From NCBI RefSeq assembly GCF_000760215.1, contig NZ_JNAW01000003.1, positions 124,001 through 188,000 on the forward strand: a stretch of DNA of 64,000 bases, read 5' to 3'. The DNA comes from Prochlorococcus sp. MIT 0603 (GTDB taxonomy: Bacteria > Cyanobacteriota > Cyanobacteriia > PCC-6307 > Cyanobiaceae). The position numbers and the translations under genes were made by a program. Numbering within the stretch: position 1 is the first letter of the stretch; every line of letters begins with the position of its first letter. Under the pieces are notes generated by a model. The model was not told the DNA's origin, did no database searches, and saw nothing but the letters and a program-made list of their open reading frames with translations. Below are positions 9,937-18,653 of this stretch, piece by piece.

Positions 9937-10977
9937 TCAAATAAAATTCTTGTGTATTCTATCCCAATGCATTGTTTCTAAACACTTAATACAATTTCCA
10001 CAACAATTAAAGTTTTTAATATTATCTCGGTCGATTATATATTCTGTCAGTGAGTTTTTAGGAAACCATTTAGGGTAAGGGTGGAAGAGGCCATAATGTG
10101 AACCAGGTAAAAAGATTGTTATACGAGATCCTAAGTAAACTGTTAAATGAGCAGGGAATGAATCTGATGCAATGATATGATTAGAAGAAGTTATAAGATT
10201 TACTAAATCAGTTAAACTTGCATAGTGGTTAGCATAAGAATCTATACGTTTATCTGATTCATAATAAGATACCATGATTCTATTATTGGATGAGTTTAGA
10301 GTAATTATTTCGTCTATAATTGATTGTGGTATTTCTTTATTTGGGCCTGTTTTGGAGGCAACTCCTACAGAAGGTAGAACAAGGATATCATTATAAGCTT
10401 TATCTTTTGATCTTGCTAGATATGAATTGTGAACATTGAAAATTATATTATCTCGTATTAATTGTGGATCAATCCTAAAATAATTGGATGATGTTGAAAT
10501 TAATATGTCCAAAACATGGGTTGATTTTTTCGATTCATTAAGGAAAAATTTAGTATCTGAAGAATTCGCTTTAAGTTTACGGGAACCAATTAGTGACAGG
10601 AAAATATATTGTACTGCTAGATATACAAACTTTAAATTAATGGGTGCTTTTGTCCTGAGAGGCCTCCAGTATCTATAGAAGGTTATATTGTACTTAAATT
10701 TATATTTTATTAAATCTATTAAAGGGAAAAATGATCGTTCTAATGGGCTCAACTCAAATACAGGTTTTTCTACTGGATCGTTTGTAGTTATAATATTGAT
10801 ATTGGTTTTAAGTAGTTTCTGTATTTGTCTAGCTATTGAATAGTAATGTGGTTGCACTATAAGCATAAATTCCAAGTCATGTCGAATATTATCAATGGAC
10901 GCTAGTACTATGGTATCTAAAAATATATCGCCAACTTGTCTCTGAGATAAAATATATATTTTGCTGGTAGAGGTCAT
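9937..10977 (-). CDS. GT9 (heptosyltransferase-like) glycosyltransferase
   Basis: Predicted family 9 transferase, a group that moves heptose from ADP-heptose. The 346-residue protein has VLPSVGVASKTGPNKEIP (about 195-212), a region equivalent to the GT9 donor loop, and ASDSFPAHLTVYLGSRITIFLPGS (about 278-301), close to the classic TNDSGPMHLA-ALG pattern. The C-terminus has a cysteine group CCGNCIKC that resembles the Cys-rich tails of some GT9 enzymes. The gene begins one base after the stop of the heptose nucleotidyltransferase, in one operon with the heptose kinase, which strongly suggests ADP-heptose as donor. Sequence is divergent, so the assignment leans on context. Confidence 0.72.
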   Translation of the reverse strand: MTSTSKIYILSQRQVGDIFLDTIVLASIDNIRHDLEFMLIVQPHYYSIARQIQKLLKTNINIITTNDPVEKPVFELSPLERSFFPLIDLIKYKFKYNITFYRYWRPLRTKAPINLKFVYLAVQYIFLSLIGSRKLKANSSDTKFFLNESKKSTHVLDILISTSSNYFRIDPQLIRDNIIFNVHNSYLARSKDKAYNDILVLPSVGVASKTGPNKEIPQSIIDEIITLNSSNNRIMVSYYESDKRIDSYANHYASLTDLVNLITSSNHIIASDSFPAHLTVYLGSRITIFLPGSHYGLFHPYPKWFPKNSLTEYIIDRDNIKNFNCCGNCIKCLETMHWDRIHKNFI

Positions 10978-10978
10978 T

Positions 10979-11896
10979 CTATTTATCTAAAGATTTACAT
11001 ATTTCATTAATAAGTATTCTATGAACTGTATCAATTACAAAATTGTTGTTACTAACAACATTGAAAATATTTGTTTGGTTTAGAGTTAGTTTAGATTTTC
11101 CAGCAAATTGAAATACGTTATCTATACAAAGGTTACTTTTAAGGTGATCTAGTGTATTTTTGATTTTTATATCATCTTCTTGGTAGCTGATAGCGATTAT
11201 GACATCATTTGGACCTGTTAAATTTTCTATATCATGTAAATCATTTGAATCCTCTATAAATGTTTTAATATTCAATATGTTATTAGTCTTATGTCTAAAA
11301 GAGGTAAGACTATTTAGCTGTTGATAAAAATCCCTAGAAGTATTATTACCAAAGGTTATAATACGAGAATTATTTGACATGGCTAATCTAATTTTCTGAC
11401 TAATAGTATTTGTATAGTTCAGAATACTTTGACGACTTTCTTTAATTGCTGCTATAAGTGAATCTATATCTTTAGTAATGTGATTTTCTTGATAATTTTT
11501 TTGGATGATTTGATTAGCTATCTTAGTAGAGCTAAAACCGTCCTTTAAAGGAAATATTCTGATATCTTTTACAAGATCAAAACCTACTACATCATTCTTG
11601 TTATAATCGCCTCCTTTTACTATTATATCTGGTTGTAAAGTTTGTATAAGGTGATATGGAGTCTGTTCATTAAATAACAATACTTCATCTGCTATTTGCA
11701 ATGATTGTAAAAACCCCTTCCTTATTTTTTCATCCAGGAAGGGACGGTGAGTGCCTTTATTAAGTTTAACTGATAAGTCACTATTAATTCCTATTATTAA
11801 TATATCTCCTATAGATTTACAATATAATAATAATTCTATATGTCCTTGATGAACAATATCGAAACATCCGTTTGTAAAAACCTTTATTTGTTTCAT
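10979..11896 (-). CDS. hldE: Heptose-1-P adenylyltransferase with extra C-terminal domain
   Basis: Residues 1-130 form a nucleotidyltransferase of the HldE C-domain (RfaE2) type: TNGCFDIVHQGH carries the HxGH ATP site, and IVKGGDYNKNDVVG matches the family end. It would make ADP-beta-D-manno-heptose from the 1-phosphate. A plain RfaE2 domain is about 160 residues; this one has 305. The remaining 150-305 (with ITFGNNTSRDFYQQ and DVIIAISYQEDD) looks like a degenerate SIS sugar-phosphate fold similar to GmhA, but lacks its zinc residues. The ATG overlaps the kinase stop as ATGA, so the two are translationally coupled. The kinase and transferase halves fused in E. coli HldE are separate genes here. 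Confidence 0.82.
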   Translation of the reverse strand: MKQIKVFTNGCFDIVHQGHIELLLYCKSIGDILIIGINSDLSVKLNKGTHRPFLDEKIRKGFLQSLQIADEVLLFNEQTPYHLIQTLQPDIIVKGGDYNKNDVVGFDLVKDIRIFPLKDGFSSTKIANQIIQKNYQENHITKDIDSLIAAIKESRQSILNYTNTISQKIRLAMSNNSRIITFGNNTSRDFYQQLNSLTSFRHKTNNILNIKTFIEDSNDLHDIENLTGPNDVIIAISYQEDDIKIKNTLDHLKSNLCIDNVFQFAGKSKLTLNQTNIFNVVSNNNFVIDTVHRILINEICKSLDK

Positions 11897-12810
11897 GATT
11901 TTTCCAAGTCTTTGTTATTTGCTACATAAGCTCCGAAATGAGAAACAGCTATCCCAGCTAGCTTATTTGCAAATTGCAATGATTCATCTATGTTCTTTCC
12001 TTTATCAATTGAATGTGTTAGCCCTGCTAAAAAAGTATCGCCTGCTCCAGTAACATCGTAAACTTCTTTTGAATTAGCTAGTATATGTTTAGATTGATTA
12101 TCAATTAGGGCAACGCATCCTTCACTACCAAATGTAATGCATGGGTAGTATATATTCAACTCTTCTTTTAAGCGTAAAAGAATATCTTTGTAATTAAATA
12201 TAGTAACTTCCTCTCTTAAATATTCTGATACTTCTCGGTTATTAGGAGTCATCAAATATGAATTACTGTATAAATGAAAGTTTTTTGGATGAGGGTCTAC
12301 TATATAGCGTATTTTATTCAATGAAGCTCTTTCGGAGATATAGTGTACGACTTCTTGGTCTATTGAACCCTTGTTATAATCTGATAGTACCAATATATCA
12401 TCTATTTTAATTTTTTCTATTATATCGTAAATCTTATTTATTGTTTCTATTGATAATTTAAATTTTCTTTCATAATCAGTTCGGAGTAATTGTTGACTTG
12501 AAGAAATATATCTTGTTTTTATAGGTGTCGAAACTGATGTATCTTCTATTAAATGGAATAGAAGGTTTGGGTATTTATTTGATAGTCCTAAGAAATATTT
12601 ACTATTTAAGTCATTGGGGTTGTATGGATAAATGTAATTAACATGTGACCCTAAGCCTAATATATTTTCCAAAAGGTTCATGGAACCGCCATTCCGTTGA
12701 TATTCTTTTGATATCTGTAATATTGGGATAGGGGCTTCTGGAGATATCCTATGACATTGGCCAATGATATACTTGTCGAGTATTGGATCTCCTAATACAT
12801 AGATAGACAT
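11893..12810 (-). CDS. hldA: D-beta-heptose 7-phosphate kinase (HldA-like)
   Basis: PfkB-family kinase predicted to phosphorylate D-glycero-D-manno-heptose 7-phosphate at C1, on the ADP-heptose route. The 305-residue protein has the N-terminal GDPILDKYIIG, the RISPEAPIP segment typical of HldE kinase domains, the glycine-rich RNGGSMNLLENI in place of the usual GGAANVA, and the PfkB C-terminal DVTGAGDTFLAG with the catalytic Asp. Its stop overlaps the next gene's start. It is first in a three-gene operon (kinase, nucleotidyltransferase, GT9). The phosphatase step can be met by GmhB at 36126-36662 and the first step by GmhA at 14149-14733. Confidence 0.87.
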   Translation of the reverse strand: MSIYVLGDPILDKYIIGQCHRISPEAPIPILQISKEYQRNGGSMNLLENILGLGSHVNYIYPYNPNDLNSKYFLGLSNKYPNLLFHLIEDTSVSTPIKTRYISSSQQLLRTDYERKFKLSIETINKIYDIIEKIKIDDILVLSDYNKGSIDQEVVHYISERASLNKIRYIVDPHPKNFHLYSNSYLMTPNNREVSEYLREEVTIFNYKDILLRLKEELNIYYPCITFGSEGCVALIDNQSKHILANSKEVYDVTGAGDTFLAGLTHSIDKGKNIDESLQFANKLAGIAVSHFGAYVANNKDLEKS

Positions 12811-13195
12811 TTTAAAAGCTATAATATGAAGGTTTTTTATAAAAGTAGAAATCTACTATATTTGAGATTTTTATAGTTTGCTCATAAAAAATAATTTTAG
12901 AGCCTTTCTTCAAAATTTGATGAAGCATCTAATATAAATTTAACTTTTAACCATCTCTATTATACCAAAAGTGAAATTTCTAGCAAAAAACTCCTTATGG
13001 AAATAAAAGATGCTATTTCTTCTTGTATATAATCTTTTGCTTTTAAGAGCTAAAGGGTTCATTATCAATGGTTTATAACTAATTTATAACGATAATCTTA
13101 CATTAAAGAAAAAGAAATATATCTACCATGAAACGATTGTTAGGTAATATTTTATATCATATATAATTGATTATAGATCGCAACTAAAGCTATTA
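12811..13195. other. Divergent intergenic region
   Basis: A 385-base AT-rich gap between the divergent heptose-kinase and epimerase genes. It must contain two promoters. I see one short perfect palindrome, AGTAGA-AA-TCTACT at 12844-12857, just 34 bases upstream of the kinase start, which could be an operator. No ORF, RNA gene or repeat with firm support is present. Confidence 0.35.
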
Positions 13196-14134
13196 ATGGC
13201 AAAAATCATTGTGACTGGTTCTAACGGATTTCTAGGCAAATCCTTATGTGAATATCTTTCTGAAATACATGAAGTCATTGGTGTTAGGAGAAATGCTTAT
13301 AAATATCATGATGGTTTTAAGGAAATTTCTTATTCGGATTTATTTAATTCTACAGCTAATGATTGCCAACTAAATAATTGCACACATATAATTCATGCTG
13401 CTGGTCTGGCCCATAAAGAATACTCGAATAACATATATCATATATTTAATATGTATAGAAGTAATGTTACCTTAACTAGAAAATTAGCTATTACAACTAA
13501 AAGGCTAGGTATAAAAAACTTTATCTTCATAAGTACAATTGCTATTCATGGTGATAATACAGATCACGTTGATTCTATAAATGAATCTTCTGCTATAAGA
13601 GCAAATGGTCCATACGCTAGATCGAAGTTATTAGCTGAGGCATGTCTAAATAGAATATTAGACGATAAATCTTCAGCATTAACAATAGTTCGACCATCTC
13701 TTGTCTATGGTAAAAATGCCCCTGGAAATATTAAAAAAATGGTAGGTATTATTGACTTGGGATTACCATTACCAATAATGAATTTTAACAACAAAAGATC
13801 ATTTCTTTCTATAGGTAATTTTACTTCTTGTATAGACTCTATTATTAAGAGTAAAAAGTTTGGTAATTACACTTATGTTTTATCAGATAATGAATCTATA
13901 TCTCCAAAAGAATTCATCGCTAATATATGTAAGGTAAGAAATAGTAAGAATTCTTTTTTCAAGTTGAACTATATACTTATGAAGATTGCGCAAATGATCC
14001 CATTTATAGGGGGAGCCTTCAAAAAGTTATCAGTAAATTTTATTATTGACAATTCATATGTTAAAAAGTCTTTAGATTGGTGCCCTCCTTTTACATTGGC
14101 TGAGGCAATTAATAATGAATTCAGTGAAGTATAG
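13196..14134 (+). CDS. NAD-dependent sugar epimerase/reductase (WcaG family)
   Basis: Extended SDR of 312 residues with the nucleotide site TGSNGFLGK at 7-15, the HAAGLAH segment, FISTIAIHG (about 117-125), the catalytic YARSKLLAE (Tyr-x3-Lys), and RPSLVYGKNAPGN. The last stretch and the C-terminal hydrophobic MIPFIGGAFKKL are typical of WbpV/WbnK-like reductases acting on UDP-4-keto-6-deoxy-HexNAc made by PglF-type enzymes. That would fit production of UDP-QuiNAc or FucNAc from the dehydratase at 5513-7468. The specific substrate is inferred. It converges with the GmhA gene, separated by 14 bases. Confidence 0.75.
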   Translation: MAKIIVTGSNGFLGKSLCEYLSEIHEVIGVRRNAYKYHDGFKEISYSDLFNSTANDCQLNNCTHIIHAAGLAHKEYSNNIYHIFNMYRSNVTLTRKLAITTKRLGIKNFIFISTIAIHGDNTDHVDSINESSAIRANGPYARSKLLAEACLNRILDDKSSALTIVRPSLVYGKNAPGNIKKMVGIIDLGLPLPIMNFNNKRSFLSIGNFTSCIDSIIKSKKFGNYTYVLSDNESISPKEFIANICKVRNSKNSFFKLNYILMKIAQMIPFIGGAFKKLSVNFIIDNSYVKKSLDWCPPFTLAEAINNEFSEV

Positions 14135-14148
14135 ATATAATTTATTTT

Positions 14149-14733
14149 TTAGTTATCATTACCTAGTACAAGTTCATCTAAAGCTCTACATAATAAATGA
14201 AGGAAAAAGATATGGCTTTCCTGAATAGAGGCAGTAGTAGTCCATGGAAAATCAATAATAATGCCGTCACTATGTTGTATGGTATTAAGATCTGATGTTA
14301 GAAGAATCCAATCTATTGAATTTTCTGATGCATATTCTATAACTTTTAATATATTTCTACTAGTGCCACTTGTTGATATTCCAACTACCAAGTCATCCTT
14401 GCGACTAAGTGCTTTAAATTCTCTTAGGAATATATCCTCATAACAATAGTCATTACCTGAAGCTGTAACAACTGATTGATTTGCTCCCAAGGCATAAGCA
14501 GAGAAAGGTTTTCTTTCTCTCTTGTAACGCACAACTAATTCTGCTATAAAATGCTGAGAATCAGAGAATGATCCACCATTACCACAAGAAAAAATATTCT
14601 TCCCCTTGATTATTTTAGAGTATATTAAATCAATAGATTGCTTAAATAAAACAGAGAAATTATCACTCTTTACAAAATCAAGTGTTTGTATATGATCTGA
14701 ATATGAAAAGTCGATTAATTTATTATCTATCAT
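14149..14733 (-). CDS. gmhA: Sedoheptulose 7-phosphate isomerase GmhA
   Basis: SIS-fold isomerase that converts sedoheptulose 7-phosphate to D-glycero-D-manno-heptose 7-phosphate, the first step to both ADP- and GDP-heptose. The 194-residue protein is the usual length. GNGGSFSDSQHFIAEL places His61 and Glu65 at the positions of the known zinc ligands, and Gln171/His179 in TASIQESHIFFLH match the later pair. GISTSGTSRNIL (118-129) is the phosphate-binding segment. It is one base downstream of the epimerase at 14735 and ends the minus-strand run that also holds HddC, so it probably serves the GDP-heptose branch at least. It is the only GmhA in the window. Confidence 0.92.
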   Translation of the reverse strand: MIDNKLIDFSYSDHIQTLDFVKSDNFSVLFKQSIDLIYSKIIKGKNIFSCGNGGSFSDSQHFIAELVVRYKRERKPFSAYALGANQSVVTASGNDYCYEDIFLREFKALSRKDDLVVGISTSGTSRNILKVIEYASENSIDWILLTSDLNTIQHSDGIIIDFPWTTTASIQESHIFFLHLLCRALDELVLGNDN

Positions 14734-14734
14734 G

Positions 14735-15688
14735 CTACAAAATATTTATATTATTCTCAGCCCATCTATATGTTAACTCTAATGATTGAGTAAAGTCTGA
14801 TTTTATTTCCCATCCTAAGTCTTCCAAAGCTTTTGAGCAATCCAATGACAAGGCAGTAGGTATATCAGGTTTTGATATATCATTAAAGATATCTAAGTCT
14901 TTCCCACTTAATCTTATTATTAATTCGGCCAGTTTATTAATTGAGATAGATTCTCCCATACCACAGTTATAGAGTCCAAAAGAATCAGTTTGATTAGAGT
15001 ATGACTTTTCTATAAATGATATTAAATCTTTTATATATATAAAATCTCTTCTAGCCTTACCTGTTCCCCAAACATTCAATTCACCTTTTTGTGGTGAATT
15101 AATTACTTTTCTTATAGTAGCACCAAGAACATGGCTTTTATTTAAATCAAATTTATCGTAAGGTCCAAATACATTAGAATGTCTAATTACTGTTGTTTTC
15201 ATACCAAGATTTGAATAAAACTTGCACATCTTCTCAATATATATTTTAGTGTTTCCAACTCCAAAATAAGTAGGGTTTATTTGAGTAGATTCATCCCAAT
15301 CCTCTTCCTTTTGTTTTTCTAATGATGCAAGCATAACAGTACAGCTAGGAAAGATAAAATGCTTGACATGAGATTCAAAAGATTCTCTAAGCAAATGAGA
15401 ATTCATTACGGCATTATCTGTTACATGTAAATATGGTCTATTTTTTATATCATTAGCGCCCGAAGTAGTGGCTGCAAATTGAAGGAAGAGATCAGTATTA
15501 TTAATATATTCTTTTAATGATCCTGCTAATCTTAAATCAGTATTAACCCATCGGACATTGTTATTGAATCCGTCTAAAGGTGGTCTCTTGAAATTTATTG
15601 CAATAATTTCATTTCTTTGATCTCTCGAAAAGTGTTCTAATAAATTCCTACCAATAAAGCCTGTAGCACCACAAATAATAATTTTCAT
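14735..15688 (-). CDS. GDP-fucose-synthase-like SDR, altered active site
   Basis: Extended SDR of 317 residues related to GDP-4-keto-6-deoxymannose epimerase/reductase (Fcl/WcaG). It shows the nucleotide site CGATGFIGRN near residue 6, FPSCTVM (about 113-119), RHSNVFGPYDKF and WGTGKARRDFIYIKD, all typical of the group. The segment expected to hold Tyr-x3-Lys reads TYFGVGNTKIYIEK: the lysine is there but the residue four before it is Val, with a Tyr three further away. It starts two bases after the stop of a second, related SDR and is followed one base later by GmhA, so it probably acts on a GDP-heptose intermediate. The reaction (epimerase, reductase or both) cannot be settled here. Confidence 0.75.
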   Translation of the reverse strand: MKIIICGATGFIGRNLLEHFSRDQRNEIIAINFKRPPLDGFNNNVRWVNTDLRLAGSLKEYINNTDLFLQFAATTSGANDIKNRPYLHVTDNAVMNSHLLRESFESHVKHFIFPSCTVMLASLEKQKEEDWDESTQINPTYFGVGNTKIYIEKMCKFYSNLGMKTTVIRHSNVFGPYDKFDLNKSHVLGATIRKVINSPQKGELNVWGTGKARRDFIYIKDLISFIEKSYSNQTDSFGLYNCGMGESISINKLAELIIRLSGKDLDIFNDISKPDIPTALSLDCSKALEDLGWEIKSDFTQSLELTYRWAENNINIL

Positions 15689-15690
15689 GC

Positions 15691-16662
15691 TTATTTGCTC
15701 TCCTTAAAGGAATTGTAGCGTTTATACCCCAAATAGCCCTCTTCCTTAAACCATTTAACTGTATCAGCAATTCCATCCTCTAAAGTAATTAATGGATTCC
15801 ACCCTTTACTCTTGAGTCGACTAACATCCATAAGCCTTTTGTTATCTCCTTGGAAAGTCGACTCTGTAAATTCATAGCTTACATTATGGAAATTTCTAAT
15901 AACCTCTTCTACAACATTCTTGATTGTTGTAGGGTTCCCAGATGATACGTTGACTGGTTCTTGAATATTATTATCCATTACATACTTCATTGCTCTTGCA
16001 ACATCAGATGCATGTACAAAGTCTCTTATAGGACAGCCATCTCCCCATACTTTCAATGGATTCTCTCCTTTATATAGACGAGCAATTAATGAAGGTATGA
16101 CCATTGCATTTTCAGGGTCAAAGTTGTCATACCTTCCGTATACATTGCCTGGTCTAACGATTGAATATATTGATGATGAGTTTTGATACTGGATCCTATA
16201 TGCATCCGCTTGTAACTCTCCCATCCTTTTTGCCCAGCCTGCAAAACGATCATTCTCAGAAGGGAATGTAGACCAAACATCATCTTCTTTAAATATTTCT
16301 GCTGGATGATAGACCCCTACTGAACTGGTATAAAGATACTTCTTTACACCTGCTCTTCTAGCAGCTTCCATCATATTTAAGCTAAATGTAATTGTAGGCA
16401 CAAAGAAATCTGCTGGCTGTTCTCTGCACATCTTTGGAGATCCCTTGACTCCTGCTAAATGATAAACCTCTTCAATTTCCTCACAGGCTTCTATGCAATT
16501 GTTGATATCTCTTAGATCTAGTTGTTTAAATTTAGCATTGGGATGACAAAGCTCTTGTCCATCAAGTGATGCGACAGTAACATTATGAGAATCACGAACT
16601 AGTAGTTCTACTAGATACCTTCCTATCATTCCTGTTCCACCTGTTACTAAAACATTAGACAT
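15691..16662 (-). CDS. NAD-dependent epimerase/dehydratase SDR, altered active site
   Basis: Extended SDR of 323 residues with the nucleotide site TGGTGMIGRYL near residue 7, HLAGVKGSP, YTSSVGVYHP (about 110-119), RPGNVYGRYDNFDP and VWGDGCPIRDFVHASDV. The catalytic region reads RFAGWAKRMGE: lysine is present but Ala stands where the Tyr of Tyr-x3-Lys should be. The gene is paired with the next SDR (2-base gap) and GmhA (1-base gap). Context with GmhA and HddC suggests a role in changing C3/C5/C4 of a GDP-heptose, but a hexose substrate is possible. Confidence 0.72.
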   Translation of the reverse strand: MSNVLVTGGTGMIGRYLVELLVRDSHNVTVASLDGQELCHPNAKFKQLDLRDINNCIEACEEIEEVYHLAGVKGSPKMCREQPADFFVPTITFSLNMMEAARRAGVKKYLYTSSVGVYHPAEIFKEDDVWSTFPSENDRFAGWAKRMGELQADAYRIQYQNSSSIYSIVRPGNVYGRYDNFDPENAMVIPSLIARLYKGENPLKVWGDGCPIRDFVHASDVARAMKYVMDNNIQEPVNVSSGNPTTIKNVVEEVIRNFHNVSYEFTESTFQGDNKRLMDVSRLKSKGWNPLITLEDGIADTVKWFKEEGYLGYKRYNSFKESK

Positions 16663-16800
16663 TTAGGTTCTTATATAATGTTATACAGTGATTCTACAGG
16701 TTAAAGCAGTAATGCTCTATATCTGTTAGTTATTATTTAATAAATATGCTTATTTGTTCTTTGGAGTAAATTATAATAACAAACACTATATATAGTAAAT

Positions 16801-17850
16801 TTATGTATAGCTATTTATCATTAAATCCTTACATGCTTTTAATAAACTTTTTTTATAACTTGGTTTACCTTCCCAATGGTTAAATGCATTTAATTGCATC
16901 GCCTTAAATCTTAAATGGTCAGAATGAATATCTTTTATTTTATTAACCAATATTGACATATCATTATCTAAGAATATTAGGGAGTTGTATCCATCAACGC
17001 AGTAGGAACTAATTTCCCCTATACTAGTTACTATTGGAATAAGCCCCAATTGCATGGATTCCACAACAGACATTGCCATGCCTTCTTTCTTACTTAATTG
17101 TAGAAAGAACTTACATTTCTTTGAAATTTCTACAATCTGCTGAAAATTTAATTGTCCTAGAAAAAAAACTTTCTCTTCTAAATTAAAAGATCGTACTAGA
17201 GATTTCAATCGTTCAAGATCACCATCGTCTGGTCCTATAATAAAAAATTTAGAGTCTGTATTTTCTTTTGAAAACAAAGAAAATAATCTCAATGAGATGT
17301 CTATGGATTTTAAAGGAGAAAGTCTTCCCCAATAAATAAAATCAGAACATTCAGAGTGGTCTATAAAAGGTAAATTATTTTGAAATATAAAACTTATTAT
17401 CTGGTAATTGGTCTTATGTTTAAAATATAGATGTGAAGCTCTATTATTATATGATGTTTTGGAATCAGCCCATATTTCAGAGGTACGTAATGAAAATAAA
17501 GATGTCACAATTTTTTCTGCAAAATGCTTATTATAAGCACTATGTAATAGCATGATATATTTTGTATTTGGCCTAAAAATAGAAACGGTTAATGCGACTA
17601 AATAACTTTTCCATAAAGAGGCTATTAATATATCAGGTGGTTCTTTTGTTAAATTATAAACAGAAAGAAAGTATTTATATAAAAAATTTATCTGCCTTAA
17701 GATGAAGTTCTTGTGATAAGCTGTATTAATATAAAAAACATTAAAATTAAAGTATTTAGATCGAATTTGAGACGTTTGCCTTGCAGCATTCTCTGCCCCT
17801 CCAATCTTATTAGATGGTGATAAATGTATAACATCAAATTTATGCTGCAT
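16801..17850 (-). CDS. Glycosyltransferase, GT4 family
   Basis: Predicted GT-B transferase of 349 residues. The N-terminus has SPSNKIGGAENAARQTS (11-27), the acceptor-domain glycine loop of GT4; the donor domain shows FIYWGRLSPLKSIDISLRLF (about 172-191), FFIIGPDDGDLERL, VFFLGQL and KKEGMAMSVVESMQLGLIPI (about 262-281), which is the E-x7-E sugar-nucleotide site. There is no signal peptide. It lies between the two-SDR/GmhA group and HddC on the same strand, so it may transfer the GDP-heptose sugar made by them; this is inference. Confidence 0.85.
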   Translation of the reverse strand: MQHKFDVIHLSPSNKIGGAENAARQTSQIRSKYFNFNVFYINTAYHKNFILRQINFLYKYFLSVYNLTKEPPDILIASLWKSYLVALTVSIFRPNTKYIMLLHSAYNKHFAEKIVTSLFSLRTSEIWADSKTSYNNRASHLYFKHKTNYQIISFIFQNNLPFIDHSECSDFIYWGRLSPLKSIDISLRLFSLFSKENTDSKFFIIGPDDGDLERLKSLVRSFNLEEKVFFLGQLNFQQIVEISKKCKFFLQLSKKEGMAMSVVESMQLGLIPIVTSIGEISSYCVDGYNSLIFLDNDMSILVNKIKDIHSDHLRFKAMQLNAFNHWEGKPSYKKSLLKACKDLMINSYT

Positions 17851-17918
17851 TGTGTATATAAGATCTAATTTATAGTGTAATTTAGATTCAAATGGAATCT
17901 TGGTATTTTCACAAATAA

Positions 17919-18614
17919 TTATCTCTTATTCATTTTTTTGTATCTATCTAATGTGCCGTAATCATGAAATTTAACACTGAATGGAGTTGCCTTTACAGAC
18001 TTTTCTTTTACAAGCATAGGGATAATATCTGATTCCAAGGAAGATGAAATTACGCTCTGACTCCTAAAGTATTCTGTTTTACATCTATATAAGCCTATAC
18101 TTGTGTATATTTTAGATAAGTGATGTTGTTTTTCAGGTAATGTCTTTTCAGCAAATTTTATAATATAGTTATTATAATCTATATGGATAGATCCGGAATC
18201 ATCATAATTATTATCAGTACATGCAATATTCAGCTTAACTGAATCATCCATATTAGTTTTTTGTAAGAATTCAAGTAAGTTTACTTCTTGAATTGTATCT
18301 CCATTAAGAGCAATAAAGTCTTTGGTTTTTATTAGTCTTGAAGCTAGAGCAAGTGCTCCTCCAGTTCCTAAAGGCTGATTTTCTTTGGAGAAGGTTATCC
18401 TTGAACGATAGTTAACTGAGGAGATGTAATTTTCAATTATGTTATGAAGATGACCTGTGGCTAAAATTATTTCTGAATTTTGTGGGAGGTAATCATTGGC
18501 CAACCAATCAAGCATAGTTTGATTTTTGTTTATTTTTACCAGTATTTTAGGTAAAGTACTAGATACCTCTTGAAATCGTGTACCTTTCCCTCCACACAAT
18601 ATGACTGTATACAT
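17919..18614 (-). CDS. hddC: Heptose-1-P guanylyltransferase HddC-like
   Basis: Nucleotidyltransferase of 231 residues predicted to make GDP-D-glycero-alpha-D-manno-heptose from heptose 1-phosphate and GTP. It opens with LCGGKGTRFQEVSSTLPKIL, the pyrophosphorylase signature, then LATGH, QPLGTGGAL (about 81-89) and IALNGDTI (about 97-104) with the metal-binding Asp. Length and the short C-terminus match HddC better than hexose-type enzymes (over 250 residues). HddA (30826-31815), GmhA and GmhB are all in the window, which supports the GDP-heptose assignment. It sits 39 bases after the SDR at 18654. Confidence 0.83.
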   Translation of the reverse strand: MYTVILCGGKGTRFQEVSSTLPKILVKINKNQTMLDWLANDYLPQNSEIILATGHLHNIIENYISSVNYRSRITFSKENQPLGTGGALALASRLIKTKDFIALNGDTIQEVNLLEFLQKTNMDDSVKLNIACTDNNYDDSGSIHIDYNNYIIKFAEKTLPEKQHHLSKIYTSIGLYRCKTEYFRSQSVISSSLESDIIPMLVKEKSVKATPFSVKFHDYGTLDRYKKMNKR

Positions 18615-18653
18615 TAATATGCTAGATCGTTACTAGTAATATTATAATATTAT

